Shown one piece after another: positions 28,292 to 36,254 of a DNA stretch of 64,000 nucleotides. Location: positions 149,839 through 213,838 of the forward strand of contig NZ_JABBHF010000010.1 of NCBI RefSeq assembly GCF_012910715.1, in the 5' to 3' direction. This stretch comes from Flavivirga algicola (GTDB lineage Bacteria > Bacteroidota > Bacteroidia > Flavobacteriales > Flavobacteriaceae). The position numbers and the translations under genes were made by a program. The notes under the pieces were generated by a model. It worked only from the letters and a program-made list of their open reading frames with translations. It was not told the DNA's origin and did not search any database. The first letter of the stretch is position 1. Each line of letters opens with the position of its first letter.

Positions 28292-29665
28292 CTATTTAAT
28301 AGAAACTTTATAAGTTTTATCCTTAGACTTAATAACATATAAACCGCTAGTTAAAGATTGTATCAGTTTGCCTTCTTCTTCTTTTGAGCTGACTTCTTTG
28401 GACAAAACTTTTCGCCCCTGGAAATTATAAATGTCGATAGGGTATGGTTTTAAAACGTTCTCAAAACTAGGTTGAGGTTGGTTTAATTTTGAATGGTTTT
28501 TATTGGTTGATGAAGAATATTTAAATTGAGTAAACTTAATATTGTCACTTTCATTTGTCTCATCAATATCATCATTAATATCAATATCAAAAAATAATCG
28601 ATAAATCGAGTTATTACTTAAGTTAGGAGATACTCCTATATTATTTCCAACAAAAATAGAAAAGGTTTTTTCTATTACTTGATTGGTACCGATATTTCCT
28701 ATGTTTGCATCGGTTTCGACGCCATAGAACGGGACACTAGGATGAGGATATTCTCTAGATGTGTTATTTGTGAATATGACGTCTAACGAAACTGATTGTG
28801 CTGTAGTTTGTCCATCATTTTTCACGCCTACAATAATGTCATACCAATTATTATTGTTTAATGTTGGCGTGTTTGTGCTGCCATTAGGGTAGTTAAAGAT
28901 AACTTGGTTATTACTTTGTCTTAAAATTTTTAAACTAGACATATACAGATTTGGTTTACCAGTAGGAAGTGGACATCCGTTATTGGAAGAAGGACCAGCC
29001 TCATTAGGGCAGTTGTCTTGGCTATCAGGTACGCCATCACCATCAGTATCAGGCTCACTACAATTAAAAGTAATTGGAGGAAATACAGTTTGATAATCTA
29101 TGTCGTCTATATCAAAATCAGCGTCCCCTCTACCATTATATCTATTCAGTATTTTACAATATCTAGTACCTAGTCCATTTCCTAAATTTATTAAATATAC
29201 CTTTCCTACATCTAATAGTTGAGTGATTTTTATATTAGCTTTTGATCTTCCATCATGAGCAGTAGTTTGTCCGCAAATGTTATTCTTGGCTTTTTCTAAA
29301 GTTGTAAATGTTTCAAAACGGTGATATCTATAAAAGTTGAATTCGCAAACATCGACTTCAGATTTAATATCTGTACTTTCTAAGTCAAAGTCGGCATCTC
29401 CAGGACCAATACCACGATTAAGCACTTTGCAATATCTAACACCCAAATTAAAATTAGTACCTAAATCTATTCTATAAAATTTATTTAGATCTAATAAATA
29501 ATCAATGTTGATGTTAACTTTTACTCTATATTTCTGATTGCCTGTTTCTGTACAAGCTGCCGCAGGATTGTTAGTAGGATATGTCTCTAGGCGATGATAA
29601 TTTTGTGCATCAATTATGAATGATAAGCACAATAAACAAAATAACATAAGTGATTTTTTTTTCAT
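28292..29665 (-). CDS. Type IX-secreted protein with duplicated domain
   Basis: The 457-residue protein begins with a signal peptide (MKKKSLMLFCLLCLSFIIDAQ). Two similar units of about 80 residues follow (YHRLETYPTN ... GDADFDLES and YHRFETFTTL ... GDADFDIDD), each with conserved RYCK(V/I)LNR. Next come a thrombospondin type 3 calcium motif (DTDGDGVPDSQDNCP), a CARDB-like adhesion domain (about 240-375), and a type IX sorting tail (YPIDIYNFQGRKV ... LTSGLYVIKS). It should be exported to the cell surface or medium. Three in-register 11-bp repeats upstream suggest phosphate control. Its ligand is unknown. Confidence 0.8.
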   Translation of the reverse strand: MKKKSLMLFCLLCLSFIIDAQNYHRLETYPTNNPAAACTETGNQKYRVKVNINIDYLLDLNKFYRIDLGTNFNLGVRYCKVLNRGIGPGDADFDLESTDIKSEVDVCEFNFYRYHRFETFTTLEKAKNNICGQTTAHDGRSKANIKITQLLDVGKVYLINLGNGLGTRYCKILNRYNGRGDADFDIDDIDYQTVFPPITFNCSEPDTDGDGVPDSQDNCPNEAGPSSNNGCPLPTGKPNLYMSSLKILRQSNNQVIFNYPNGSTNTPTLNNNNWYDIIVGVKNDGQTTAQSVSLDVIFTNNTSREYPHPSVPFYGVETDANIGNIGTNQVIEKTFSIFVGNNIGVSPNLSNNSIYRLFFDIDINDDIDETNESDNIKFTQFKYSSSTNKNHSKLNQPQPSFENVLKPYPIDIYNFQGRKVLSKEVSSKEEEGKLIQSLTSGLYVIKSKDKTYKVSIK

Positions 29666-29688
29666 AACATTTGGGGTTTAAATTTGAA

Positions 29689-29744
29689 GAAAGATAAAAC
29701 ACACATGTTAACGTAGGCTTTTGCTAGTGTTATTTATGAGTTAT
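29689..29744 (-). promoter_or_regulatory. Pho-box-like promoter of the type IX-secreted protein
   Basis: Plus-strand hexamers TGTTAA (29706), TGTTAT (29728) and AGTTAT (29739) fall in one 11-bp register; the slot at 29717 is degenerate. The -7 element GAAAGATA (leftward TATCTTTC) starts at 29689, again 17 bp from the first repeat. Confidence 0.5.
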
Positions 29745-29824
29745 TTAACTTGAATTTCCTTTGTGTTTTTCATAATGAGTCGATTTTGTGTCAACTTATT
29801 TCAGGACGAGACATTTATTAACAA

Positions 29825-29854
29825 CAAAAAGCCCTGCAATTGCAAGGCTTTTTG
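29825..29854 (-). terminator. Terminator of the beta-helix lipoprotein gene
   Basis: CAAAAAGCC and GGCTTTTTG flank an inner GCAATTGC palindrome, forming a strong hairpin 25 bp beyond the stop codon. Confidence 0.75.
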
Positions 29855-29878
29855 TCTAAAAAAATATACTATTTTATA

Positions 29879-31933
29879 TTATAGACCAGCATTTCTCCAA
29901 GTCCATCCTGAAATATCTAATGCAGCTGCATCTTTTCCTGAATTTAAAGTGTATTTGCTAGTTTCTCCAGATAGTAAAGTAGCATCAGCATCAGCACCTT
30001 CTATTTGTACGTTAGATAAAGCTCCGCCATCTTTCATATCTAAATCTACATCGTAACCAGTTAAATGTAAGCCAGTAATTGTACCACCAGACTGCTTTTT
30101 AAACTGTAAACCGGTACCACCTACACTAGAAATAGCAGTGATATTAGTGAATGTTGGGTTACCATTGTCTTTATCTCCTTCAAAAACAGTTGAGAAACCA
30201 CTAACGGTATGAGATATGTAAGCGTTAGTTACAGATCCATTCCATCCTTCAGTCCAGTCGATAGAATCGTCGTCATTGTTTTCTAAGTATAAGTTTGTAG
30301 CAGAAACAGTTCCTCCAAAAAATTCAACGCCATCATCAGAACCATTTATTACAGATATGTTTTCTATAACAGTTTCAGAACCAACAGCGTATAAAGAAAG
30401 CCCGTTATATTGAGATTCAGAGTTAATTTGAGCACCAGTTCCTTTAAGCACTAAGTATGTTATAGAACCAGAGTTGTCATTGTCTGTAGTACCACCATAA
30501 ACAAAGCCACCTATTTCAGCTACAGCATCAACACCTGCTGTTGTAGTAGCGTTTCCACAAATAGTTAAGCCACCCCAGTCTCCTCCTTCAGCATTTGCAG
30601 AAGCAATTACAACAGGGGCTGAAGCAGTACCTTGAATATCTATTTCTCCACCTTGAAGAACAGCTATGTAAACTCCTGTACCACCATCTCTAGCAGTAAT
30701 TTTAGTTCCAGCAGGGATTGTTAATTTACCACCATCTTGAACAATATAAGAAGAGTTTAATGTATAATTTACAGAAGGGTCTAAAGTAATGTCTCCAGTA
30801 ACAGCTCCTTGTAAAAGACTGCTTTCAAAAGATAAACTAGATTCAACCCATGAGAAGTCATCAACATTAACAGTAGGAACAACAGAAGTATTTAAAGAAT
30901 AAAAATACTCACCAGTTTCTACTTGCTTTTCAGGAGTAGCCATAGCGACAGGAGAGTAGCCATCAGAGAAAATTACATTAGCAGTGTCACCACCATCTTT
31001 CATATCTAAGTCAATATCATAACCACTTAAAGAAAGGCCGCTTATAGTACCACCAGATTGTAATTTAAATTGTAAAGCCGTACCACCTACTGTAGAAATT
31101 CCTGTAATATTGGTAAAAGTTGGGTTTCCATTAGTTTTATCGCCTTCAAAAATTGTAGAAAAACTGTTACCATCTTTATCTTTCTTTGTATTAGAAATAT
31201 AAGCATTAGTCACAGATCCATTCCATCCCTCTGTCCAGTCGATGGAATCATCAAAGTTGTTTTCTAGGTATAAGTTGCTTACAGCTACAGTACCACCAAA
31301 GAACTCAACTCCATCATCTTCACCATTTATTACCGCCACATGATCTACTAATGTGCCAGAACCAACAGCGTAAAATGAAACACCGTTATATTGAGAATCT
31401 ATACTGATTTGAGCTCCAGTACCAACAATTTGTAAGTATCTTATAATTCCTGAGCTATCAGTGTCATCGTTACCTCCATAAATGAAACCACCAACTTCAG
31501 CCTGAGCATCTACACCAGCAGTCGTAGTTGCTTTACCGCATAGGGTTAAGCCACCCCAATCTCCAGGATTTCCATCCGCAGAAGACATTACAACAGGATT
31601 GCTTGCATTTCCATTGATGTTGATTTCACCACCTTTTAAGACAGCAATATAGATATCTGTTCCTTTATTATCCGCTAGAATTTTTGTACCTGCAGGAATG
31701 TTTAATGTAGCACCGTCTGCTATAATAAATTGACCTGTTAAGTTGTAAAGAGTTGAGGCATCTAGTGTATAACTTTCTTCTAAAGTACCGTTCATTACTC
31801 CAGATTCTAAGTTTTTCAAAACGTCAGATTGATCTGGTACTATTGGAGCTGGATCATCAGAGCTACAACTTGTTAAATTAATAGTAGCTATTGCTAATAT
31901 TATGGTGAATAATTTTAAAGATAATTTTTTCAT
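29879..31933 (-). CDS. Duplicated beta-helix surface lipoprotein
   Basis: The 684-residue protein has a lipoprotein signal ending TSCSSDDPAP. The SSDD after the cysteine resembles the Bacteroidota surface-export signal. The mature part is two homologous units of about 300 residues (roughly 40-330 and 370-684). They share INGxDDGVEFFGGTV, YNGxSxYAVGS and DDSIDWTEGWNGSVTNAYIS. The pattern suggests right-handed parallel beta-helices, and the many Asp residues could bind calcium. It lies directly after the TonB receptor gene on the same strand, so it may be that receptor's ligand-capturing partner. This role is inferred. Confidence 0.8.
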   Translation of the reverse strand: MKKLSLKLFTIILAIATINLTSCSSDDPAPIVPDQSDVLKNLESGVMNGTLEESYTLDASTLYNLTGQFIIADGATLNIPAGTKILADNKGTDIYIAVLKGGEININGNASNPVVMSSADGNPGDWGGLTLCGKATTTAGVDAQAEVGGFIYGGNDDTDSSGIIRYLQIVGTGAQISIDSQYNGVSFYAVGSGTLVDHVAVINGEDDGVEFFGGTVAVSNLYLENNFDDSIDWTEGWNGSVTNAYISNTKKDKDGNSFSTIFEGDKTNGNPTFTNITGISTVGGTALQFKLQSGGTISGLSLSGYDIDLDMKDGGDTANVIFSDGYSPVAMATPEKQVETGEYFYSLNTSVVPTVNVDDFSWVESSLSFESSLLQGAVTGDITLDPSVNYTLNSSYIVQDGGKLTIPAGTKITARDGGTGVYIAVLQGGEIDIQGTASAPVVIASANAEGGDWGGLTICGNATTTAGVDAVAEIGGFVYGGTTDNDNSGSITYLVLKGTGAQINSESQYNGLSLYAVGSETVIENISVINGSDDGVEFFGGTVSATNLYLENNDDDSIDWTEGWNGSVTNAYISHTVSGFSTVFEGDKDNGNPTFTNITAISSVGGTGLQFKKQSGGTITGLHLTGYDVDLDMKDGGALSNVQIEGADADATLLSGETSKYTLNSGKDAAALDISGWTWRNAGL

Positions 31934-31959
31934 TTTTGTTATTAATTTTTAATGTTATG

Positions 31960-32057
31960 CAAAGAAAAATGATTAGTGTCTCTTCATGTTTATTAGAATA
32001 TTAAAACTAGGTTACGTTTTTCATTCGAAACACTTGTTTTTGTTACCAAAATGTTAA
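31960..32057 (-). promoter_or_regulatory. Pho-box-like promoter of the beta-helix lipoprotein gene
   Basis: The -7 element CAAAGAAA starts at 31960. Hexamers TGTCTC (31977), TATTAA (31999) and GGTTAC (32010) lie in the 17 + 11n register; the slot at 31988 is off by one base. A separate TGTTAC/TGTTAA pair with 11-bp spacing lies at 32041 and 32052. This is the weakest of the seven sites. Confidence 0.4.
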
Positions 32058-32126
32058 TTAAAAAGCGCCAAGATTTAATTATTGGCATGACCGCTTAATT
32101 CTGACAAATACTGTACTGTTTAAACG

Positions 32127-32158
32127 AAAATATCCCAAGATTTTCTCTGGGATATTTT
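32127..32158 (-). terminator. Terminator of the TonB receptor gene
   Basis: AAAATATCCC and GGGATATTTT form a 10-bp stem with T-rich sequence on the leftward side. Confidence 0.75.
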
Positions 32159-32186
32159 CATTTTTGAGATAAATTTTTGTCTAGAT

Positions 32187-34940
32187 TTAAAATGTATATT
32201 TTAAACTTAAGCTTAATAAACTTCCTTTTTTATAAGAGCTAACAACTTTGTTAGTTTCTTCATTAGTAATAATAAAGTCTCTAACCTTTTGTGTTTGTTG
32301 TATGTCTGGATTAAGAAGGTTTCTTCCAGTAAATTTTACTAATAATTTATCGGTTATTTTTTTGCTGACTACTAAATCCATAGTAAAGAATCCCTTTTCA
32401 ATAATTTCATCATTATAAAGGGTGGCACTATTGGCAAAATCTTCAGGAGATCCTAATGCAAATATTTTATCTGATGAATAATTACCTGTTAACGTGGCGA
32501 TGAATTCTTTTTCTTTTTGAGAGTTGTAGCTTAATGCTCCGTTTAAAATCAAATCTGATGCGCCTTGTAAATCTGATTCTGTAACATTTTTATATTGAAA
32601 TTCTTCTAATAAATCTTGATTAAACCACATTTTAGTAATGTTGGTGTTGAAATTAAGAATAGGGTCTTCTTCCTCATTTTCAATTAAGTTTAATCGCGTT
32701 TCAAGCTCAACACCAAACACTTTAGCTTTTTCACCAGTATTTGAAAATTCAAAGATTCCTGCAGACCCTCTAGTTAAAGCCAAGTTAATTGGGTTTTTTA
32801 TTTGTTTGTAAAATGTTGTAGCAGAAACAAGCTCACCTTGTTTAGGGAAAAATTCCCATTTTAAATCAACATTAAAAACATCAGATTTTTCTAAATCTGG
32901 ATCTCCTCTTGTAACCCGACCTGTTGGCGAAACATATTCAAACGGTGATAACTCTTTAAACTCAGGTAGCGTTTGAGTTAAACTTGAAGCAAATCGTAAA
33001 AAGTGTTTTTCATTTAATTCATACTTTAAATTGAGACTTGGATAGATATCATTATAATCTTTTGTGATCGACCCAACACGTCCAACAAAGTTTGCAACAT
33101 CCCATAAGACATTGATTTCATCTTTCTCATATCTAACTCCTACATTTCCAGAGATTTTTTCGTTTAATCTGAAATCTAAATTAGCAAAACCAGATATAAT
33201 AGTTAAATCTGCATCATATCTGTCTGGATCTCTTTCTCTTAAAACTAAACCGTTATTAAAGTTGTCTTCGGTAAAAGTAAGAGAGAACTCATCAACAGAA
33301 GGCACTTGAAAACCTCTAGCTCTAACGCCAATAAATAGTGAGCTAAAGACTCTTTCTTTTTTACGAATATTAGCTCCTACATGAAGTTTAAAAGGTTTGT
33401 TATCATCTTCATCAGCTTCTCCAAAAGTAATTTCATCTTTTAAGTAAGCATTAAACTCAGTATCTTCAATTTTCTGCTTAGATTTTCTTTGTTGAAAATC
33501 ACCAACATGCGCATATTGAGTTAAATTAGATGTATTGATATCTAAAATATTGGCTTCATTTCTAATTCTGTTAGGTTCTTCGGCCAATACAAAATTATAA
33601 CCACCTGCCCATTTAAGTGTATTGTTTTCACTTATTTTGTGATTACCAATTATTTGGTTAACAAGCAACCTGGTTTGTTTGAAATTTTGATCTCTAACAA
33701 AAGCACCGTCTTCTTGTGGGTCTTGGTCAAAAACATAACCTAAACCATTTCTGCCCTGTTCGTAAACATTATCTGTACTTCTATTAACCGATAAACTGCT
33801 TATTTTTATTCTATTTTCACTGTTTATTTTAAGTCCTAAATTTACATACCCAGTAGAATTTGTATTAGTAGTAAACGACTCAACGTCTGTAAATTCGTTA
33901 TCTAATATATTAGATCTGTAGCTCCTAAATACACCTTCTTGATAACCGTAAGATTTTGAATGAGAACCAGAAGCAAAGATTGATAGCTCTTTTCCAAAAA
34001 TATTAAACTTATGTCCGCCAGATAAAGATAGACTATAGTTCCCAGTACTTTTTTGATCTAATGGATCCCAACCTTGTCTTGTAATAAGATCGACCGTAGC
34101 AAATTGTTTTTTATGGAAACCTAGCGTGACATCCTCAGAAGCAACACTTCTCTTAAAATCACCGTCTACTCCTAAAACATTTGTGTTATATCCAGAACTA
34201 ACGCTAACAGAAAATTGTTTTTTCGAATATTCTTTTGAAGAGATATCTACATTTCCAGAAGATTGGTCTGCATAACCAGATGTAGTATAAGTTTTGCTAA
34301 TCCCTACATTTTCAATCATGTTTGTTGAAAATAAATTTAAATTAATATTTTTATTATCAACATCATCGGATGGTATAGGTAGTCCATTCATGGTTGTAGA
34401 AAGATACCTATCCCCTAGACCTCTTATATAGATTTTACCAGTTCCTTCACTTCTAGTAACCCCAGATATTTTAGTTGTTGCCGTAGCTGCGTTAGAAACA
34501 CCTATTTTTCCTAATCTTTCAGCTCCAATACTTTCTTTTATTACAGCAGCTTTCTTCTGTTCTAATAAAAGTGCAGTCTCACTTTCTCTCTTAGTCGTCG
34601 TCTTAATTACAATCTCATCTAAAGATGCTGCACTTGCACCCATAGGTACATTGACTTCGGTTACTTTACCAGCAACGATTTGTACATTTATTTCTTGAGT
34701 TTCATATCCAACAAAGCTAAATACTAGTGTATAAGCTCCTGGGGTTAAACCCTCGAAAATATAATGTCCATCGAAGTCTGAAGTCGTCCCTTTGGTAGTC
34801 CCTTTTATTAATACATTAGCAAAAGCTAAAGGCTCATTGTTATATTCTTTGTCCGTTAGGTTACCAACCACAGAACCAGTGCTTTGAGCTTGCGAAAATG
34901 TAGCAGTGAAGACTGCTAATAATACTAAAATTTTTTTCAT
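32187..34940 (-). CDS. TonB-dependent receptor with carboxypeptidase-like N-domain
   Basis: The 917-residue protein has a signal peptide (MKKILVLLAVFTATFSQAQ) and a carboxypeptidase-regulatory-like domain at about 22-115 (GTTKGTTSDFDGHYIFEG). A plug domain follows at about 140-260 with GKIYIRGLGDRYLSTTMNGL. The 22-strand barrel ends in SLLSLSLKYTF, with a terminal Phe. It should take up a large or scarce ligand across the outer membrane with TonB energy. The upstream six-repeat Pho-like array and the neighbouring porin and PiT genes suggest a phosphate-containing ligand, but this is inferred. Confidence 0.93.
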   Translation of the reverse strand: MKKILVLLAVFTATFSQAQSTGSVVGNLTDKEYNNEPLAFANVLIKGTTKGTTSDFDGHYIFEGLTPGAYTLVFSFVGYETQEINVQIVAGKVTEVNVPMGASAASLDEIVIKTTTKRESETALLLEQKKAAVIKESIGAERLGKIGVSNAATATTKISGVTRSEGTGKIYIRGLGDRYLSTTMNGLPIPSDDVDNKNINLNLFSTNMIENVGISKTYTTSGYADQSSGNVDISSKEYSKKQFSVSVSSGYNTNVLGVDGDFKRSVASEDVTLGFHKKQFATVDLITRQGWDPLDQKSTGNYSLSLSGGHKFNIFGKELSIFASGSHSKSYGYQEGVFRSYRSNILDNEFTDVESFTTNTNSTGYVNLGLKINSENRIKISSLSVNRSTDNVYEQGRNGLGYVFDQDPQEDGAFVRDQNFKQTRLLVNQIIGNHKISENNTLKWAGGYNFVLAEEPNRIRNEANILDINTSNLTQYAHVGDFQQRKSKQKIEDTEFNAYLKDEITFGEADEDDNKPFKLHVGANIRKKERVFSSLFIGVRARGFQVPSVDEFSLTFTEDNFNNGLVLRERDPDRYDADLTIISGFANLDFRLNEKISGNVGVRYEKDEINVLWDVANFVGRVGSITKDYNDIYPSLNLKYELNEKHFLRFASSLTQTLPEFKELSPFEYVSPTGRVTRGDPDLEKSDVFNVDLKWEFFPKQGELVSATTFYKQIKNPINLALTRGSAGIFEFSNTGEKAKVFGVELETRLNLIENEEEDPILNFNTNITKMWFNQDLLEEFQYKNVTESDLQGASDLILNGALSYNSQKEKEFIATLTGNYSSDKIFALGSPEDFANSATLYNDEIIEKGFFTMDLVVSKKITDKLLVKFTGRNLLNPDIQQTQKVRDFIITNEETNKVVSSYKKGSLLSLSLKYTF

Positions 34941-34962
34941 TATTTCATTTTATTTCTAGCTG

Positions 34963-35040
34963 CAAAGAACGGTAGGTTATGTAAAGGGTGTGTTACCTTT
35001 AGATTAAACAACAGTAACTAAAGAGTTATCTAAATGTTAC
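34963..35040 (-). promoter_or_regulatory. Six-repeat Pho-box-like promoter of the TonB receptor
   Basis: Plus-strand hexamers TGTAAA (34980), TGTTAC (34991), GATTAA (35002), AGTAAC (35013), AGTTAT (35024) and TGTTAC (35035) are in one 11-bp register. The -7 element CAAAGAAC starts at 34963, 17 bp before the first. Confidence 0.6.
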
Positions 35041-35710
35041 CTAAAACAGGTCTGTTTTTTAATTTGGAAACAATAAGTTAACATTGAAAACATCTTAAAA
35101 AGAATAGATTTTATAGAAAACAACAAAGTGAGCTGTCTAAAACGTTTGGTAAATGATGGTTTACAGTTTGTTTTTTGACTTAAACAAAATCATTGTCTAT
35201 ACCTATACCTGCCTGTCTCTACTATGGTGCACCCACAAATGATCATGTGTTTATAAAATTGCAAGCACATGGATCGTAGCCAAAGGCCATGGGATTTGTA
35301 GACGAGTGTCAAATGTTTGAAGGTGTCGTTAAAAAAGAAATGCTGTTTGAGCGCAGCCAAACAACAAAATAGCCAAGCAAAAAGTTTAGGGAATAAGGAT
35401 AGCAAACCAAGAGAGCTCATTATACGAGTTTATTTCTTTTAGACACCGAAAACCAATTTGACCGTCGAAAATCTAAGGCTAGACTTTTTTGTTTCTTTTT
35501 TGGGCAATGCAAAAAAGATATGGAAAAAAATGTTGAATTCTTCCTCTTCCAGTCCATTCAATTTTTTACTCAAACACAACTTTTGGACATGATCCTTTTT
35601 TTAGTGATTTCAGCGTAGTGATGAAATAATTTCGTTCAATGATATTAAAAAAGAGAAGTGTGGCTAAATTAGCGTGAAAAACTGAATAATTTTTTATGCT
35701 TAATTATTGA
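35041..35710. other. 670-bp region without a convincing gene
   Basis: No supported gene is seen. A 76-codon frame at 35190-35420 (minus) has no recognisable features and is cysteine and aromatic rich without pattern. The region contains the inverted-repeat element at 35322-35447 and T-rich hairpin-like sequence around 35487-35520. It separates the orphan receptor-domain gene from the TonB receptor promoter. Confidence 0.5.
35322..35447. repeat. 126-bp segment bounded by imperfect inverted repeats
   Basis: GGTGTC at 35322 and GACACC at 35442 flank further matching AAAGAAAT/ATTTCTTT segments. The ends resemble those of the 131-bp element at 23771 (GTGTCTAAAAA). It may be a degraded miniature element. 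Confidence 0.4.
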
Positions 35711-36091
35711 TTACCGAGAAGCCGTTTTGCTACTTTTTTCGCTAAGATTAGCAATCGATGCAAGATCAGTTAAAGAAACCGTGCTGGCTCCTAAAGATGT
35801 TTTGATAAATTTAGAAGCACCAGAAATTACTTTTACTTTTAATTCCTTTGTTTCATAACCTACAAAACTACATATTAAGGTATAGTCCCCGTCTTCTATG
35901 TTTTCAATAAAAAACAAACCTGTTTGATCTGTGGTTGATTTTATGGAAGTTCCTTTAATGGTAACATCTGCAAATACTAAAGGACTGTTGTTAAACTCTC
36001 TGTCTAACAATTTTCCAGTTATAACTCCAGTATGTTGTGCAAAACAAAATGAAGTAAAAAGTAATATAAAAAGTGTTATAAGATGTTTCAT
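35711..36091 (-). CDS. Orphan carboxypeptidase-regulatory-like domain protein
   Basis: The protein has about 126 residues: a signal peptide (MKHLITLFILLFTSFCFAQ) and one carboxypeptidase-regulatory-like domain. It closely parallels the N-terminus of the neighbouring TonB receptor (LICSFVGYETKELKVK against LVFSFVGYETQEINVQ, and SLGASTVSLTDL against PMGASAASLDEI). It stops where the receptor would continue into the plug. It is either a remnant of a duplicated receptor or a stand-alone periplasmic protein. It keeps its own six-slot Pho-like promoter, which argues for continued use. Confidence 0.75.
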   Translation of the reverse strand: MKHLITLFILLFTSFCFAQHTGVITGKLLDREFNNSPLVFADVTIKGTSIKSTTDQTGLFFIENIEDGDYTLICSFVGYETKELKVKVISGASKFIKTSLGASTVSLTDLASIANLSEKSSKTASR

Positions 36092-36115
36092 TAATTTATA
36101 GTAAAATAACTGATG

Positions 36116-36193
36116 CAAAGAACTAATATTACAATTAGTTATATGTTATCAAATTATTAAAGAACGGTCACTAAAATGTTACTTTAATGTTAA
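36116..36193 (-). promoter_or_regulatory. Six-repeat Pho-box-like promoter of the orphan domain gene
   Basis: Plus-strand hexamers AATTAG (36133), TGTTAT (36144), TATTAA (36155), GGTCAC (36166), TGTTAC (36177) and TGTTAA (36188) share one 11-bp register. The -7 element CAAAGAAC starts at 36116, again 17 bp before the first slot. Confidence 0.6.
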
Positions 36194-36254
36194 GAGATTT
36201 TTGAAGAGAAATTATTATTGAATTTAATTATCTTGCTAGTCTTAAATAAAAAAA

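Noticed and set aside
35190..35420. 76-residue protein on the minus strand
   Set aside because: No signal, domain or operon context. The frame lies across an inverted-repeat element in a region otherwise free of genes.
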